Notes: generated by a model from the letters alone, not told the origin. Positions 23,313 to 34,129 are shown, counted from the stretch's first letter. The stretch is DNA of 64,000 nucleotides from Dastarcus helophoroides (GCA_028583605.1 CM053325.1:44152987-44216986), one strand, 5' to 3'. Numbers and translations: made by a program.

Positions 23313-23674
23313 CCCGTCTTCTACCTGTAGGGATTTCCATTGAGTCTACAAATTCTTAAGAACTGGACTTCTGTCAGAAACTTCTTGCCATTTCGATCTA
23401 TCTCCAGCTTCTTTCCAATCCAATATAGGTTCGATATCTGTAGCTCATGAAGACCTTCAAGAATCCATCCATCTTCTGGCTGGACAGACGTGACCCTTAT
23501 ATCCACCATGTCCTCATAGTCCTCAACTCGTATGCAGTATTTGCAATCCCCACAAGGTCTTCTGGACAAAGCGTCAGCGTTTTTATGCTGTCGTCCCGGT
23601 CAATGTTGCACCTTAAAGTGGTACTGTTGGAGCCTTTCTTACCATCTAGCCGTCTTCTCCTCTACATTCTTCCT

Positions 23675-23944
23675 TCAGAGTAACCAGGAAAGCGCCGAAA
23701 GATCTGCCCTGAAGACGAATTCTTGCCCATACAAATACTTGTGGAAGTGTTCCGTGGCCTTCACTATCGCAAGAAGTTCCTTCCTGGTGGTGCAAAAGTT
23801 CCTCTCCGGCTTCGGCAGGATCTTTTTGTAATATTCGATAACTATTTCTTCACCGCTTTGAACTTGGGACAGCACAGCCCCAACGCCGACGTTGCTGGTG
23901 TCTGTGTCTAGTACAAATTTCCCATTCTGACGAGGATAAGCCAA
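23675..23944 (-). pseudogene. gypsy copy 1 RNase H region
   Basis: Open for 89 codons: FVLDTDTSNVGVGAVLSQVQ (D-x-S-x-x-G-x-G-A-V-L-S-Q, the gypsy RNase H start), then CTTRKELLAIVKATEHFHKY (the R-K-E-L-L-A-I-V block with the catalytic Glu), ending FRADLSALSWLL. The usual RTDH is RADL here. Confidence 0.78.
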
Positions 23945-24700
23945 GATAGGGCTTGTGCATAAGGCAGATTTCAGTTTTCAAAAAGCAGTATCACAATTGA
24001 AAGTCCAGACGTAAGGCGTTCTTTCTTCCGTTAGTTGGTGTAACGGCGCAGCGATGTTGGCAAAATCTTTCACAAATCTTCTGTAATAAGTGCATAACCC
24101 CAGGAAACTCCCCAGTCCATGTTTATCTGTTGGTCTTGGCTAGTCATGGATTACTTTAGTCTTGCTGATATTTGTTTCTACTCCTGTGGCTGATAGAGCG
24201 AGCCCAAGAATTCTACTTTCATTTGAAACAAAGAGCCTTTTTTTCGGATTCAGCTTTAAGTTAGCTTGCTTTAATCTATCGAAGACTTCTTAAAGATTTT
24301 CCAGATGTTCTTTAAAGCGTTTGCCCATCACCATGACGTTATCTAAGTAAACCAAGCAGGTTTCCCAAGTGAGTCCTCGAAGTACCACTTTCATTAGATG
24401 ATCGAAAGTAGCCGGTGCACTGCATAGTCCAAAAGGCATAACCGCGAACTAATATAATCCACTTCCAGATAAAAAGGCTGTCTTTTCTTTGTCATTGGGG
24501 TATATGCTTACTTGCCAATATCCACTTTTTAAGTGCAGAGTTGAAAACCAGGTGGATCCAGACAAGGTTGTTAGGGTGTCATCAATTCTTGGCAATTCTT
24601 GTCTCTCTCTTGTCTCGGTAGTCGACACAGAATCTTGTTGACCCGTCCTTCTTTGTAACTAAGAATACAGGGGAAGGCCATGGAATATTAGACTTCTCGA
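23945..24700 (-). pseudogene. gypsy copy 1 reverse transcriptase
   Basis: Reads in pieces: MPFGLCSAP-like block at about 24420, then VYLDNVMVM at about 24340, where the second Asp of the Y-L-D-D catalytic box has become Asn. This is followed by LGLCTYYRRFVKDFANIAAP. Several stops are present. Polymerase activity can be excluded from this copy. Confidence 0.7.
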
Positions 24701-24904
24701 TGACTCCATCCTTCATCATCTTCTTAACCAGTCCTGCATCTTGCTTGGCTACAGGGTATTGACGAATAGGTGTTGCAGGCTACCGATTGCCAGGGGACTA
24801 CCCTACTTGATTGAGCGTGCTGTTGGAAATACATTGGCAACTTTCATAGGTAGCTTCTGAGATGTTTTAACCACAGTTTTGCCACTAGTAATTTCTTGGA
24901 AATG

Positions 24905-25563
24905 TCATAAGTCGGTTCCACTAATCCAACGCAGCAGCCCAAATCTCCTTCCATCACAGCCATAAGTCTTCTCGCTGCTTGTTTGCACCACAGCTGTTTC
25001 GCCGGCAAACAGTCTTACCTCCTTTGGAGTGTCCCTTGGTGTTGTCAGGACAAGCTCTTTATTTCCAATTCTTAAAATGTTCTGCGCTGGGTCGAAAGTA
25101 AATCCATGTTGCTTGATTCCCAGAATCAGCTCGTCTTTGATATCTGCCACCAACACCTGATGCAAAATCCGTTTTTTTCCCAAACCAATCATGACGTCTG
25201 CCTCTCCTATAATTGTCGCAAAATATCTCCCGTAACTGTTCTGAGAAGCATTCTTCGCGACAGTACTTTTCATTGTAACGGTAGAATGTTCCTTTGTGCT
25301 AAAGTAACCATGGCGCCTGTGTCCACTGTTGCCTGTGCATTCCTTCCATCTACGCTGGCTGCCACTGCCAAACTTTCCATGATCCTTTTTATCTGTTTGA
25401 TGGAAAGGGTTTTGGGGGCTGGTTGCTCGACAGCAGCCAGTGAGTGCCGCTTCCCACTGGCTGATTTTAGCTTTCCTGCTGTGGGGTTTGTCGATTTCCT
25501 GGGCAGACTTGGAAGTTCCCCAATTTCCCACAGTTGTAACATGTGCTTCGGTTGGATCTGCAT
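24905..25563 (-). pseudogene. gypsy copy 1 protease region
   Basis: Aspartic protease recognisable by ATVDTGAMVTLAQRNILP; the D-T-G triad is kept in this copy. It is followed by GLGKKRILHQVLVADI and DELILGIKQHGFTFD, typical of gypsy protease tails. The region is broken into two overlapping frames by a frameshift at about 25270-25300. Confidence 0.72.
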
Positions 25564-25599
25564 TTAAGAGTTCTTACCAGTTCTTGGATGCTCTCGCTT

Positions 25600-26745
25600 A
25601 TGTTCACGTTCGTTCTCTTCACTTCCTTCATGTTAGCACATATATTTAAGTTCATCTCCTTTATGTTAGCGCTCATGTTCGCAAGATCGAGGTCATTTGC
25701 AGCCTCTTCGATGTCGGCCTTCCTTAGTCTGCATGACTCCCCTGGCTGAAACCTTGTAAGCAGCTTTATCCTCCAAAGCTGTAATCAGTGCCTTTCTTAA
25801 TGTTCGGACGTTTAACAAGCGTATCACTCTTTGGACTTCCGGGTCTCTTATTCCTTCTATGAAGATTCTAACTGCATGAAGTTCCAGAAAGTCGGTTGGT
25901 GCTGTTGGATAGGCGACATACCCCAGTCTTCTCACGTCAGCCTCGAATTCTTGCAGCGTTTCTCCACTTTTCTGCCTTCTCACTAGCAGTTGCGACTGGA
26001 CAACTTGCTGCAAATCGTGGTCTCCAAATCTCAGCTCTAATGCCCTTACTAGATCTTCATAGTTGGCTTGTTCGTGGCCAGATAAAGTACGGAGTAATTC
26101 CAGAGCATCTCCGCGTAGGGATACCACCAATGAGATCGCCTTTCCTTCCTCCATCCACATCATAGGTCGGAGGTTTCACCTTTTGGGAAGAAATGGCAGA
26201 AACACTTTCGGATTTATGTTGTGTGACTTGTCCACTTAGATAAACTTCTTTATCTCATTTTTAATGTTGTTGATCTTTTTCTGAGTTGCATTGTCCAAAT
26301 CAAGAAGCTTGTTATTGACTTCTTCTTGCATTTCTTCTCCCATTTCTGCAGTTTGTTCTTTCACTTTTTCTTTCATTTCTTCTTTCATTCCTGTGGTTTA
26401 TTCTTTCATTTCTTCTTTCATTTTTGCAACGTCTACTCCCATTTTTTTTAATATTTGCTAATAGACTATGCAATTCTTCTGTGTCTGCATTTCCTTTCTT
26501 TTCTTTTTCTTCATCTTTTTCTTGTCGTCTTCGTTCTTCCTCCTGTCGCCTTCGTACTTCCTCCTGTTTTTTCCTGTTTTATTCTTGTCGTCTTCGTTCT
26601 TTCTTCTGTTCTTTTTCTTGTTGTCTTCGTCTTTCTCCTGTTCTTTTTCTTCTTTGTTTTTAAACATTGTTAATATCGCTTGCAATTGTTGTTCCATTTT
26701 AGCTGATTTTAGTCTCGTTTTCAAAAAGCTTTCTAGAATGTTCAA
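25600..26745 (-). pseudogene. gypsy copy 1 gag
   Basis: The N-terminal part (26458-26745) is a Lys/Glu/Asp-rich coiled-coil-like stretch starting MNILESFLKTRLKSAK. The central gag core (25693-26163) reads SLVVSLRGDALELLRTLSG and FIEGIRDPEVQRVIRL, the retrotransposon-gag fold region. A zinc-knuckle remnant CYNCGKLGNF lies at about 25540, but its His is replaced. Two or more frameshifts separate the parts. Confidence 0.75.
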
Positions 26746-26885
26746 GATTTTACTTGACGCTCTCGGTATAACTACTTAACAGTTTATAGAGTCCGTGATA
26801 AAGTCTAAATTTAATAATCGTCGGATTCAATAGCGCAATATTCTGCCGCACAATTTACAAAAATAATCCCGCTTCTGACACCAGA

Positions 26886-27082
26886 TGTTACGCGTTATCG
26901 GTTCGAATTATTAAGCACGTGAATTGTAAAACACTTTATTTCCGAACTAAACTAGTAACACTACACCTGAATAATTAACTCACCTATTCATTGACTTCTA
27001 ACTACTAACTCACTAAATAATAACACTCACTAATGACTGCCTAACTCGGGGGAAAGGCGACCGCCTTACATAGTTTTCTCTT
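26886..27082 (-). repeat. Truncated 5' LTR of gypsy copy 1
   Basis: Matches the distal part of the 355-bp LTR up to the AAACTATGTAAGG string, then jumps directly to piggyBac coding sequence. A primer-binding-site candidate TGGTGTCAGAAGCGGGA begins two bases inside the LTR end. Confidence 0.8.
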
Positions 27083-27931
27083 GTGAACTTTGACATTATT
27101 GATGAAATAGTAAACCAAACAAATCTTTATGGAACCCAGGTGGTTATAAATCAAAAAACAATACAAGCCACTCTCGGGTATCAAAATGGAAACTGACAGA
27201 TCGAACAGAAATAATATACCTGATAGGGCTACCGGGTTACATGGAAATCGTTTACATGAACACCCTTTGGCATTTTTGGTCCACTCATAACATTGCCCGT
27301 AATGTTATGAGTCGTAAGAGATTTAAAATACTTTTAAAAATGCTCCACTTTTAAGACAACGATTAGTGCTCTCAAAAAGATCGTTTGTATAAGATCCAAC
27401 CGCTTTTTGATGTACTTATCAAAAACTACCAAACAATATACACACCTGATAATACTTGCCATTTCAGGGCCGATTGTCTTTCAGGCAATATAATCCCCAA
27501 AAAACACACAAATAGGGGATCAAACTATTCAAACTATGCTGCGACAAGGATATACCTGGAATTTGAGATATAGTTTGGGCAAGAGAACGAGGCAAACAAA
27601 TCAATGACATTTCCCACCAAAATCGTTGTCAACTTGGAAAAAGAACTTTTACAAGCTGACAGAATTTGTGTCATCGATAACTGGTACACCAATCTCCAGC
27701 TCACACACATACTTCTGGACAACAACACGCACTGTCTGGGAATCTTGCGGACCAAGGGAAATTCTACTGAAGTGGAGAAAAAAAATGAAAAAGGGTGAAG
27801 TTTTTGCCCAGGAAAATTAAAGAGGAATATGTATCCTCAAATGACGTGACAAGCGAGATGTTTTTCTTTTGTCTATTTGTCATACAGACAAAACGATCGA
27901 AATTCAAAGGCCAAAAGCATTCATACACTAC
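27083..27931 (+). pseudogene. piggyBac transposase, central fragment
   Basis: Pieces read IIDEIVNQTNLYGTQ, then IYLIGLPGYMEI and RNVMSRKRFKILLKMLHF, then a long open piece IVVNLEKELLQADRICVIDN followed by WYTNLQLTHILLDNNTHCLG. The last two hold the DNWYT block with a catalytic Asp of the piggyBac DDE domain. Frameshifts at about 27240, 27350 and 27570, plus stops, disable it. The reading continues to KAFIHYN at 27931, where the next insertion starts. Confidence 0.78.
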
Positions 27932-28274
27932 AATTGAAGGGGTTAGAGCAAAATGGGTATAAGTGACATTTTATTGTTTTTTGAGATATTTGTAAATACC
28001 GAAACTTAAGCATGTATTCTTTTTGAGCAAAAAGGGTGTAATTGCATTTAGTGAGTACTAGCGTCATGTTTGAATCAGTAGATATACCTACTTAGCAATT
28101 ATCGAAAACCTGTTGGTGCAAAAAGAGTATGAGATCACGTACCGCTTTTGCACTCAACAGTCATCTGAGATAGATATGTCATCCTGAGGTAATTGTTAAC
28201 GGGTGATTAAATTTTTTTTGCTAAATCAAATAACTTCTATAAACTCAATAAAATTTAGTTTGTATCATTGAAAA

Positions 28275-31063
28275 TGAAGAGCAGAAAAGAGCGCAGGTAG
28301 AAGGCAGAATACCAGTAAATGGAAAAGAAATGAAAAGAACAGATTACGAGCAGAAGGGAAATTGTACGTAGGACACAAAGGCGTAATGCATCCAAGTAAA
28401 CAGTTAAGAATTTTTAATCATGTGTGTAGGTACAAATGTAAAGAGAAAATTTCTGAGGCTGATAGACAAGTATTATTTGAAAAATTTTATAAGATACCTA
28501 GTTATCATCTTGCAGTAAAAAAGAAGAAGCTGCTATAAGGGAGCAAGGATCTCAAAAAGGTCGAAATTTCGCAACAAAAATAATGTTAAAGAATAAGCGT
28601 TTATGTAAACAGTTTTTTCTGAAAACGTTTGACATTATTAATAGACGCTTTACTGCAGTGTGTGCAAAAACTAATAGATTAGGTATATGTAAGACTAATA
28701 AACGGGTAAAAATGCAGAGTAAAAATAAAATTGATAAAAATATTAGAAACTCTGTTATTTCTCATATAAAGATGTTTCCAAAATACAAGAGTAATTGTTC
28801 TCGAAAAGATAAAATCAACACAAGATACTTATTCTCAGATTAAATGTAACAAAAATGTACTTGTTGTATAAAGAACACTGCAATGAAATTAATAAGCCTG
28901 TTGAACTGTCCTATTATCGAAATATTTTTAATACTGAGTTTAACCTACGCTTTCATAAGCCCCACAGCGAGACTTGCTCAAAGTGTGGCAACTTACAGAA
29001 TATTATAAATAACTCAGGTAATGAAGAGAGTGTGCATGCTGCTAAAGTATCTTTAAAAATCCATCAAAGAAAAGCTCAAAAAGCATATGATTTGAAAAAA
29101 AATGGATATCGAGAGCAACAGAGGCTCCAGGGACACTGTAGTTATATATTTTGATATTCAGCAAACCTGACCTACACCCCTGCTTACTACATCAAAAGTC
29201 TTATATTTGAGGCAACTTTGGACGTATAATTTTGGCATACATAATTTAATTACTGGAGAGGCCCATATGTATACATGGGAAGATACTATATCTGGCAGAG
29301 GGTCACAGGAGATAGGCTCGTGTCTAATGCTTTTATTAAAGTTATTGCCATCCAGTATTGCTATTGATTATAGTGACTCATGTGGGGGACAAAACAAAAA
29401 TAGAAACATTTTCAAAATGTTTATGTTTTTAATAAAAGCCACCCACCTAAAAGAAGTTCATCATAAACTTCTGGAGCCTGACCACACATATATGGAGTGT
29501 GATAGGGATTTTGCTAGAATTGAAAAGTGCAATTGGAGAAATGGAGAAAAATGATGGCTGGTTTCTGCTAAAAAAAATTTAGTGCAAAGTATGACCCAAG
29601 AAATGTTCTATTTTTTTTAAAAGTTAAGTAAATTAATAAAAGATCCAAAAAAAGATACAGAAGGGAGACCTTTTAACTTTAGAGAAATAACCAGTGGCGG
29701 CTGGTCTTAAAGAACGCAAGAGCGCGCGCTCCTCGTGAAATGAGCGATCTAATCTTTTCGGTTTAATGGAAAAGACTTGGAATTATCACATTTTTAAACA
29801 CAAAATAATGATATACTAATTAACTAATAATACTTGTGAGTGACTTGGAATAAAGAACGCAAACGTTTGATTCCATTATATTAAATATTATAAGGAAATT
29901 TAAATAAATTGGTGCGCGCAGAATTATGCACCTAGCGGGGCTGCCGTGCAATGCCTATCAGTGGCCTCCACGGGATACGGTGAAATAATTTACAGAACGC
30001 CACGTTAAAGCTAGCCCGGGGTACGCCGCTCCGCGCTTATGCGCTTTTGCCAAATGGTGAGTCAAGTCAGAGTTTGAAGTGTGTATTTACGGTTTATAAT
30101 GCTAAATGCGTAGGTGCCGGCTGATCCGATTGCGATTGCTAATTGTGCTGCTTACAAACCTAACTGCCAATAGTATCGCTATTCACAAGGACACAGCAGT
30201 ACCCATTTTAGGGTCTAATTATTAATTTCTAAATTTGGATTTAAACAATTCTGATAAGAAAGTAATGAACACTTTATTTCTTTTAAAGATCGTAGAGGGG
30301 ATTTTGTTTAAAAAAATATTTTTTTGTGTTTTTATAGAGTTTAGTTAGAACTTTGTAATAAAATATATTTTATTTTTAGATGCAGTTTTCATGAAAAGGT
30401 GATATAATTTTATTCTTATGAAAGCAAACAATTTTAATTAGGTAACCCAGAGCCGTAACGACGTGCAACCGTACGTGCAACCGTATACAAAGGGGTTCAG
30501 AAATGTCGATAATGTAGATGTTAATTAAATTTAATTCGTAAAAATACTAGTAAATATCACACCTCTTGTACCATTTTTATTTCTCTTAAATTTATGGCAC
30601 TGGAGTCACCTAAACTCTTAACTACTAATATTTTTGCATCTGCGCAGCCCCTGTCAAAAAGTCACCAGGCGCCACTGGAAATAACCCACTTGAGGTATGA
30701 GCAAGAATTCGAATCGTTTTCCTTTGAATTTAAACCAGTCTTGGGTGATTTTTATCCATTCCTGAAATGTATATCGGGATCAAGTTCTACTGGACGCCCA
30801 TCTTGTTTGTTTGATAACACATTTACATAGCTGCATACAAGTTTAGTTCCAATTAAATTCAAAAAATGGTAAAATTTACAGAGCTTTTAGATTATATACC
30901 TCCAGTGTACCATTTATTTTGCACAAACATGAACCATGAGAAAGATCCCAAAAGAAAAACAACAGAAAGAAAACTAACATTGAAACCTGAACCTGGCATC
31001 CTTCGAGAGGATCATGAAGAGCCCGACAACGAAATCGACATCGATGACGATGGCAAGTTCTGA
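28275..31063 (+). pseudogene. GGQNKN-family transposase-like gene, interrupted by a hAT element
   Basis: Plus-strand pieces in order are: IFNHVCRYKCKEKISEADRQ; KQFFLKTFDIINRRFTAVCA; SHIKMFPKYKSNCSRKDK; MYLLYKEHCNEINKPVELSY and FNLRFHKPHSETCSKCGNLQ (C-x2-C finger); WEDTISGRGSQEIGSCLM; IDYSDSCGGQNKNRNIFKMF; LLEPDHTYMECDRDFARIEK; after the hAT insertion, HLRYEQEFESFSFEFKPVLG; and KFTELLDYIPPVYHLF with an acidic tail. This is the widespread, usually unnamed insect protein family with CGGQNKN and a following H-x-Y-M-E-C-D block. An RNase H-like DDE role is inferred. In-frame stops near 28535 and 29150 and several frameshifts disable it. Confidence 0.72.
29692..30677. mobile_element. Non-autonomous hAT element, 986 bp, 8-bp TSD
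   Basis: Starts CAGTGGCGGCTGGT and ends ACCAGGCGCCACTG. Flanked by GAAATAAC at 29684-29691 and 30678-30685. Joining the flanks restores the host reading NFREIT-HLRYEQ, so this is a precise insertion into the GGQNKN gene. The interior is G+C-rich near 29.9-30.15 kb and has no transposase frame. Confidence 0.85.
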
Positions 31064-31402
31064 CTATGTACCATGATAGTTTGTTATTTTTTTGCCAATA
31101 AATATTTTTTGGTAGAACTTCATGTGTTGTAATAATACAATCATTGAAATGAATAAATATATTAAATATATTTGTACAAAAAGGGTATAAGTACTTCAAA
31201 TTTGATTTTTTTACAAAAATAAACTTTTTTCGAATATAATGATTTTACTAATAAAATTATACGTTATCTTTTCATATTATTAATTTTACTAAAAACTTGT
31301 GCCGCCCTCACAAAATTTTATAAAAGCAATAAACTTTGGGAACCAATTTCTTAAAACTAGATAGGACGTACTTATACCCTTTTTGCTCTAACCCCTTCAA
31401 TT

Positions 31403-31720
31403 TAGGTAAAAACCCAATTGACCTCTCGGATCAAATGTCAAGCTATAAATCAGCATTACGAAAAACAACACGATGGTACAAAAAATTGGCTGTAGAGTTA
31501 CTACTTGGAACGTCAATGGTCAACACTCACTTCATCTTCAAACTTGTTGAACAAAGTCTATTACTGATTTCCATTTATCAGTGGTAGAGGATTTATTAAG
31601 AAAGAAACAATGTAAATTAAAAAATTTGCGATACAAGAGGCGTTCTTCGGAGCAGGTTGTACGGCCGATGACTATCAGAACAGGACTAAATGTCCGTTGG
31701 TAAACAACCAAATTAAAAGT
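31403..31720 (+). pseudogene. piggyBac transposase, C-terminal fragment
   Basis: LGKNPIDLSDQMSSYKSALR then KTTRWYKKLAVELLLGTSMV and NTHFIF are the family's D-x-x-D-Q / RK-x-x-RWWKK-like region after the last catalytic Asp. It follows in frame from the fragment ending at 27931 when the intervening insertion and one AATT copy are disregarded. It lacks a recognisable cysteine-rich terminal finger. Confidence 0.75.
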
Positions 31721-31959
31721 GAAATATTTCAGTAAATTTAAATGATCAAATCATTTTCCCAGATATGTATATTTTAAACAAAGAATACTATAACTGTAAA
31801 ATTATTGTTTTTTAGTCTAGTAATTTTAAATATAATCAAATATTTTTTATTAGTTCTAGCAAATGTCGAAAAACTGTAACATGAAATACAGAAATAAAGC
31901 GTTTTTAAACAGTTTTTCTTGCAAATTTAACAGTGCGTGTACCAGCATTGCAAATTTTC

Positions 31960-33430
31960 CATTTAATATTTAAAATCTTGATTTTAACTTGTCATTTTAT
32001 AATTATCGTGTCTTTTCATAAATCTCAAGTTTTTTTTTCTAAAATTTCAGCAAATTTTTAATTTCTACATTAAACCTAAAAATTGTATGTTTCTTTTTAA
32101 AAAAAATTTGATTTCAAATCCAAAATTTCATGTAATGATTTTTATCATTCGTAATTTAAACATCCATCTCTGGGATTAAACTCACAATGTCGAGAATTTA
32201 AAAAAAATAAATCTGGGGTACACTTTCCAAATTTTTACTTTCCTTCAACAAATTATGCCTTTGCACTTTCAGTTTTTATTTGATTTCCCCAAACATTTAA
32301 TTAAAAACTTAATTTTGGACTTTTTCTAGTATGTTGACTTTCTTCCTTTCGACTGTAATGTGAAATAATTTAATTTTTTTACAAAATGTTTTAATTCAGA
32401 CATTGAACTTGCAAAAACTTCCCCTTATACAAATTTTTATTTTTATTTTTCAAAATTTCAACACCAATTCCTCAAGTTCTACCCAAGATATCGCATTAAA
32501 AAAAATAAATTTGCAGTATTTTCTCAAAATTTTACCTTTTATTCAAAAAATTCCCTGTTTAACCTTTAAATATTTATTTAATATCTCCACACCCCAAATT
32601 TTTACATTTTGTCCAATATTTAAACAATAAATTTTAAACGTTTCTAAAAATTTTCTTTTTATGCTCCAAATTTCGATATCTTTCTTTAAAAAACAAATTT
32701 AAACTCAACAATTTAGGATTTTTCCTTAAAATTTTGATGCTAATTTCTAGACATCAATTATTTTCTTGAAATTTAAGGAACATTTTTATTATAACGGATT
32801 ATGGTAATGGGTTTCTATGAAATTTGAAGTCTCAAAATTCAGATTTTACTTTTTTACTTTTATTCCCCAAACCGATAAAGATCTCAACAATTTCTCTAAA
32901 GCTTGGCTTTTTATTTTTAAAATTTCAATTTCAACCACATTTTTTTCTAAAACTCAAACTATTTATTCAAAATTCGACTTTGGGTGCAACATCTTTTCAA
33001 TGATTTTGCTATTTTGTGCAATTTTTTCTCCTCAATGTGGACATTTGTTCCGAAATTAAAAAAAAATTTTAATTGTTTGAAAACCTGAAACATTTCCTTA
33101 AAATTCTTACTTTCGATTTTCCGTTTTTACTTTTTTGTTTAAATTTTTATCCCTAATCTCGAAGTACTCGATCTTTCTCTCGAAATTCGAGTGTACACTT
33201 AAAAATTCATATGTTTTTCTTTCGACTCTTCTATAATCTTAAGTTTATTCTTATAATTTTATCTTTTCTAAAATTATATTTTCCGTTAGACAAGTTTACT
33301 CTAAAATTTTCTTTTTTAAATCAAAACATACATATAACAAATAGACTAAGAACTAATTTAAATCCAAATAATATTGAGGCACTTATGTTCAAGGCACTTA
33401 AAATAAATATTTTGCTTCGAATCTAAAACA
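31960..33430. repeat. 1.4-kb T/C-rich low-complexity array
   Basis: Same composition and words as the 13.65-15.4 kb array (CAAAATTTC, AAATTTCAAT, TTTTTCT...). It lies inside intron B, just 3' of exon 1. Phe/Ile/Leu-rich open frames here are compositional. Confidence 0.5.
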
Positions 33431-33993
33431 GTGAAATATTAAAATATATTTGCTCCAGAGGAAAAAAATTGTCAACTTTACTATAAAAGTAATCTACATT
33501 ATTTTTTGAGCCAATAAAAGTTATAAATGCAGATTTTTTACTATATTTGTTTATTGAGCGCTTCACCATCTTCGGTACAGTGAACTGAATTTACGATTGG
33601 ATTCTAAGCACAATAAGGGAATTATAACTCATCAGTAAGGGGCCGCTGACTTATGTAGCCTGCCACAAAAGTTTAAGCCAGTCCGTCCCTGGTAATACCA
33701 TATAAGAGAATAGCATTTGCGTCCAAATAAGAAATGTGCATTTAGCTTTTATAATAGAATATTATTATTGGATAAATATTTTAAAAATAACAATCATCTT
33801 ACACGATATATTAATTATATATAATACTGGCATTACAACATTATTTTCCCAATAGGATCTACAGCAATAAAGTAAATGCTTTTTAGTTGCATTTAAATGG
33901 TAAGTAAGTAATATTTTTAATTATATTCTGTATAACAAAGGGTGTTTGTGTTTATATTAGATTAATCTGATTAAACAAAATATATTTACTCAC

Positions 33994-34066
33994 CTTCTTT
34001 GGTAAAGTCCATTGCTATATTAGTAATAACGATAGAAGTACAAAGAACAAACATTAAAAACTGCAT
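33994..34066 (-). CDS. Kunitz inhibitor gene B, exon 1 (signal peptide)
   Basis: 73 nt, 24 codons plus one base. It encodes MQFLMFVLCTSIVITNIAMD then FTKE, a hydrophobic signal peptide. The exon ends AAAGAAG with donor GTGAGT, exactly as in gene A. The split codon again becomes Asp with the first two bases of exon 2. A TATATA string at about 34122-34130 lies roughly 55-65 bp upstream of the ATG and may be the core promoter. The matching phase and the shared FTKE(D) junction make this a tandem duplicate of gene A. The exon lies 13.9 kb from its second exon because the intron has filled with transposons. Confidence 0.78.
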
Positions 34067-34129
34067 TTTCCCAATAATAAAAAATGTAAAAATGAAACAG
34101 GATTCTTAGAAATATTCTACTTCTATATA

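Larger units (their letters stand above)
21846..27082 (-). mobile_element. Ty3/gypsy LTR retrotransposon, copy 1 (defective)
   Basis: The complete LTR at 21846-22200 lies downstream in element orientation. A truncated LTR at 26886-27082 lies upstream. Gag, protease, RT, RNase H and integrase are in the usual gypsy order on the minus strand. A polypurine tract (rc AAGGGGGCGCAG) abuts the 3' LTR at 22201-22212. It sits inside the piggyBac relic, so it is younger than that element. The upstream LTR lost about 155 bp together with any target duplication. Confidence 0.85.
27936..31398. mobile_element. GGQNKN-type DNA transposon, 4-bp AATT TSD (Sola-like?)
   Basis: Terminal repeats GAAGGGGTTAGAGCAAAA and its complement, flanked by AATT at 27932-27935 and 31399-31402. 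The target is coding sequence of the piggyBac relic, and its reading frame (HYN then LGKN) is restored when the insert and one AATT are removed, so the boundaries are secure. The element is 3,463 bp including a 986-bp hAT insertion plus its TSD. Subterminal copies of AAAAAGGGTATAAGTAC occur at 31170 and inside both ends. The single gene is plus-strand and broken. Confidence 0.8.
21340..31730 (+). mobile_element. piggyBac-type element relic, split by two later insertions
   Basis: Three separated segments encode consecutive parts of a piggyBac-like transposase: 21424-21840 (acidic N-terminus), 27083-27931 (central DDE region) and 31403-31730 (C-terminal region). They are separated by a gypsy element and by a GGQNKN-type transposon. 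TTAA-flanked ends could not be fixed confidently, so the outer limits are approximate. Many stops and frameshifts are present. Confidence 0.7.
20093..33993 (-). other. Intron of Kunitz gene B, packed with nested transposons
   Basis: A 13,901-bp phase-1 intron. Most of it is one mobile-element nest: a plus-strand piggyBac relic (about 21.3-31.7 kb) interrupted by a minus-strand gypsy element (21846-27082) and by a GGQNKN-type transposon (27936-31398), which carries a hAT element (29692-30677). A T/C-rich low-complexity array fills 31.96-33.43 kb. At 20.1-21.3 kb I see only a repeat flank (20131-20215, related to the palindrome at 57.84 kb). Confidence 0.72.

Noticed and set aside
26424..26779. 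Plus-strand Phe/Leu/Ser/Cys-rich frames that look like membrane segments
   Set aside because: Antisense to the Lys/Glu-rich gag N-terminus of gypsy copy 1.
21846..27082. Intact gypsy element encoding functional proteins
   Set aside because: RT active site altered, integrase incomplete, 5' LTR truncated, many stops.
32403..33426. Phe/Ile-rich open frames in intron B
   Set aside because: Same compositional effect in a low-complexity array.
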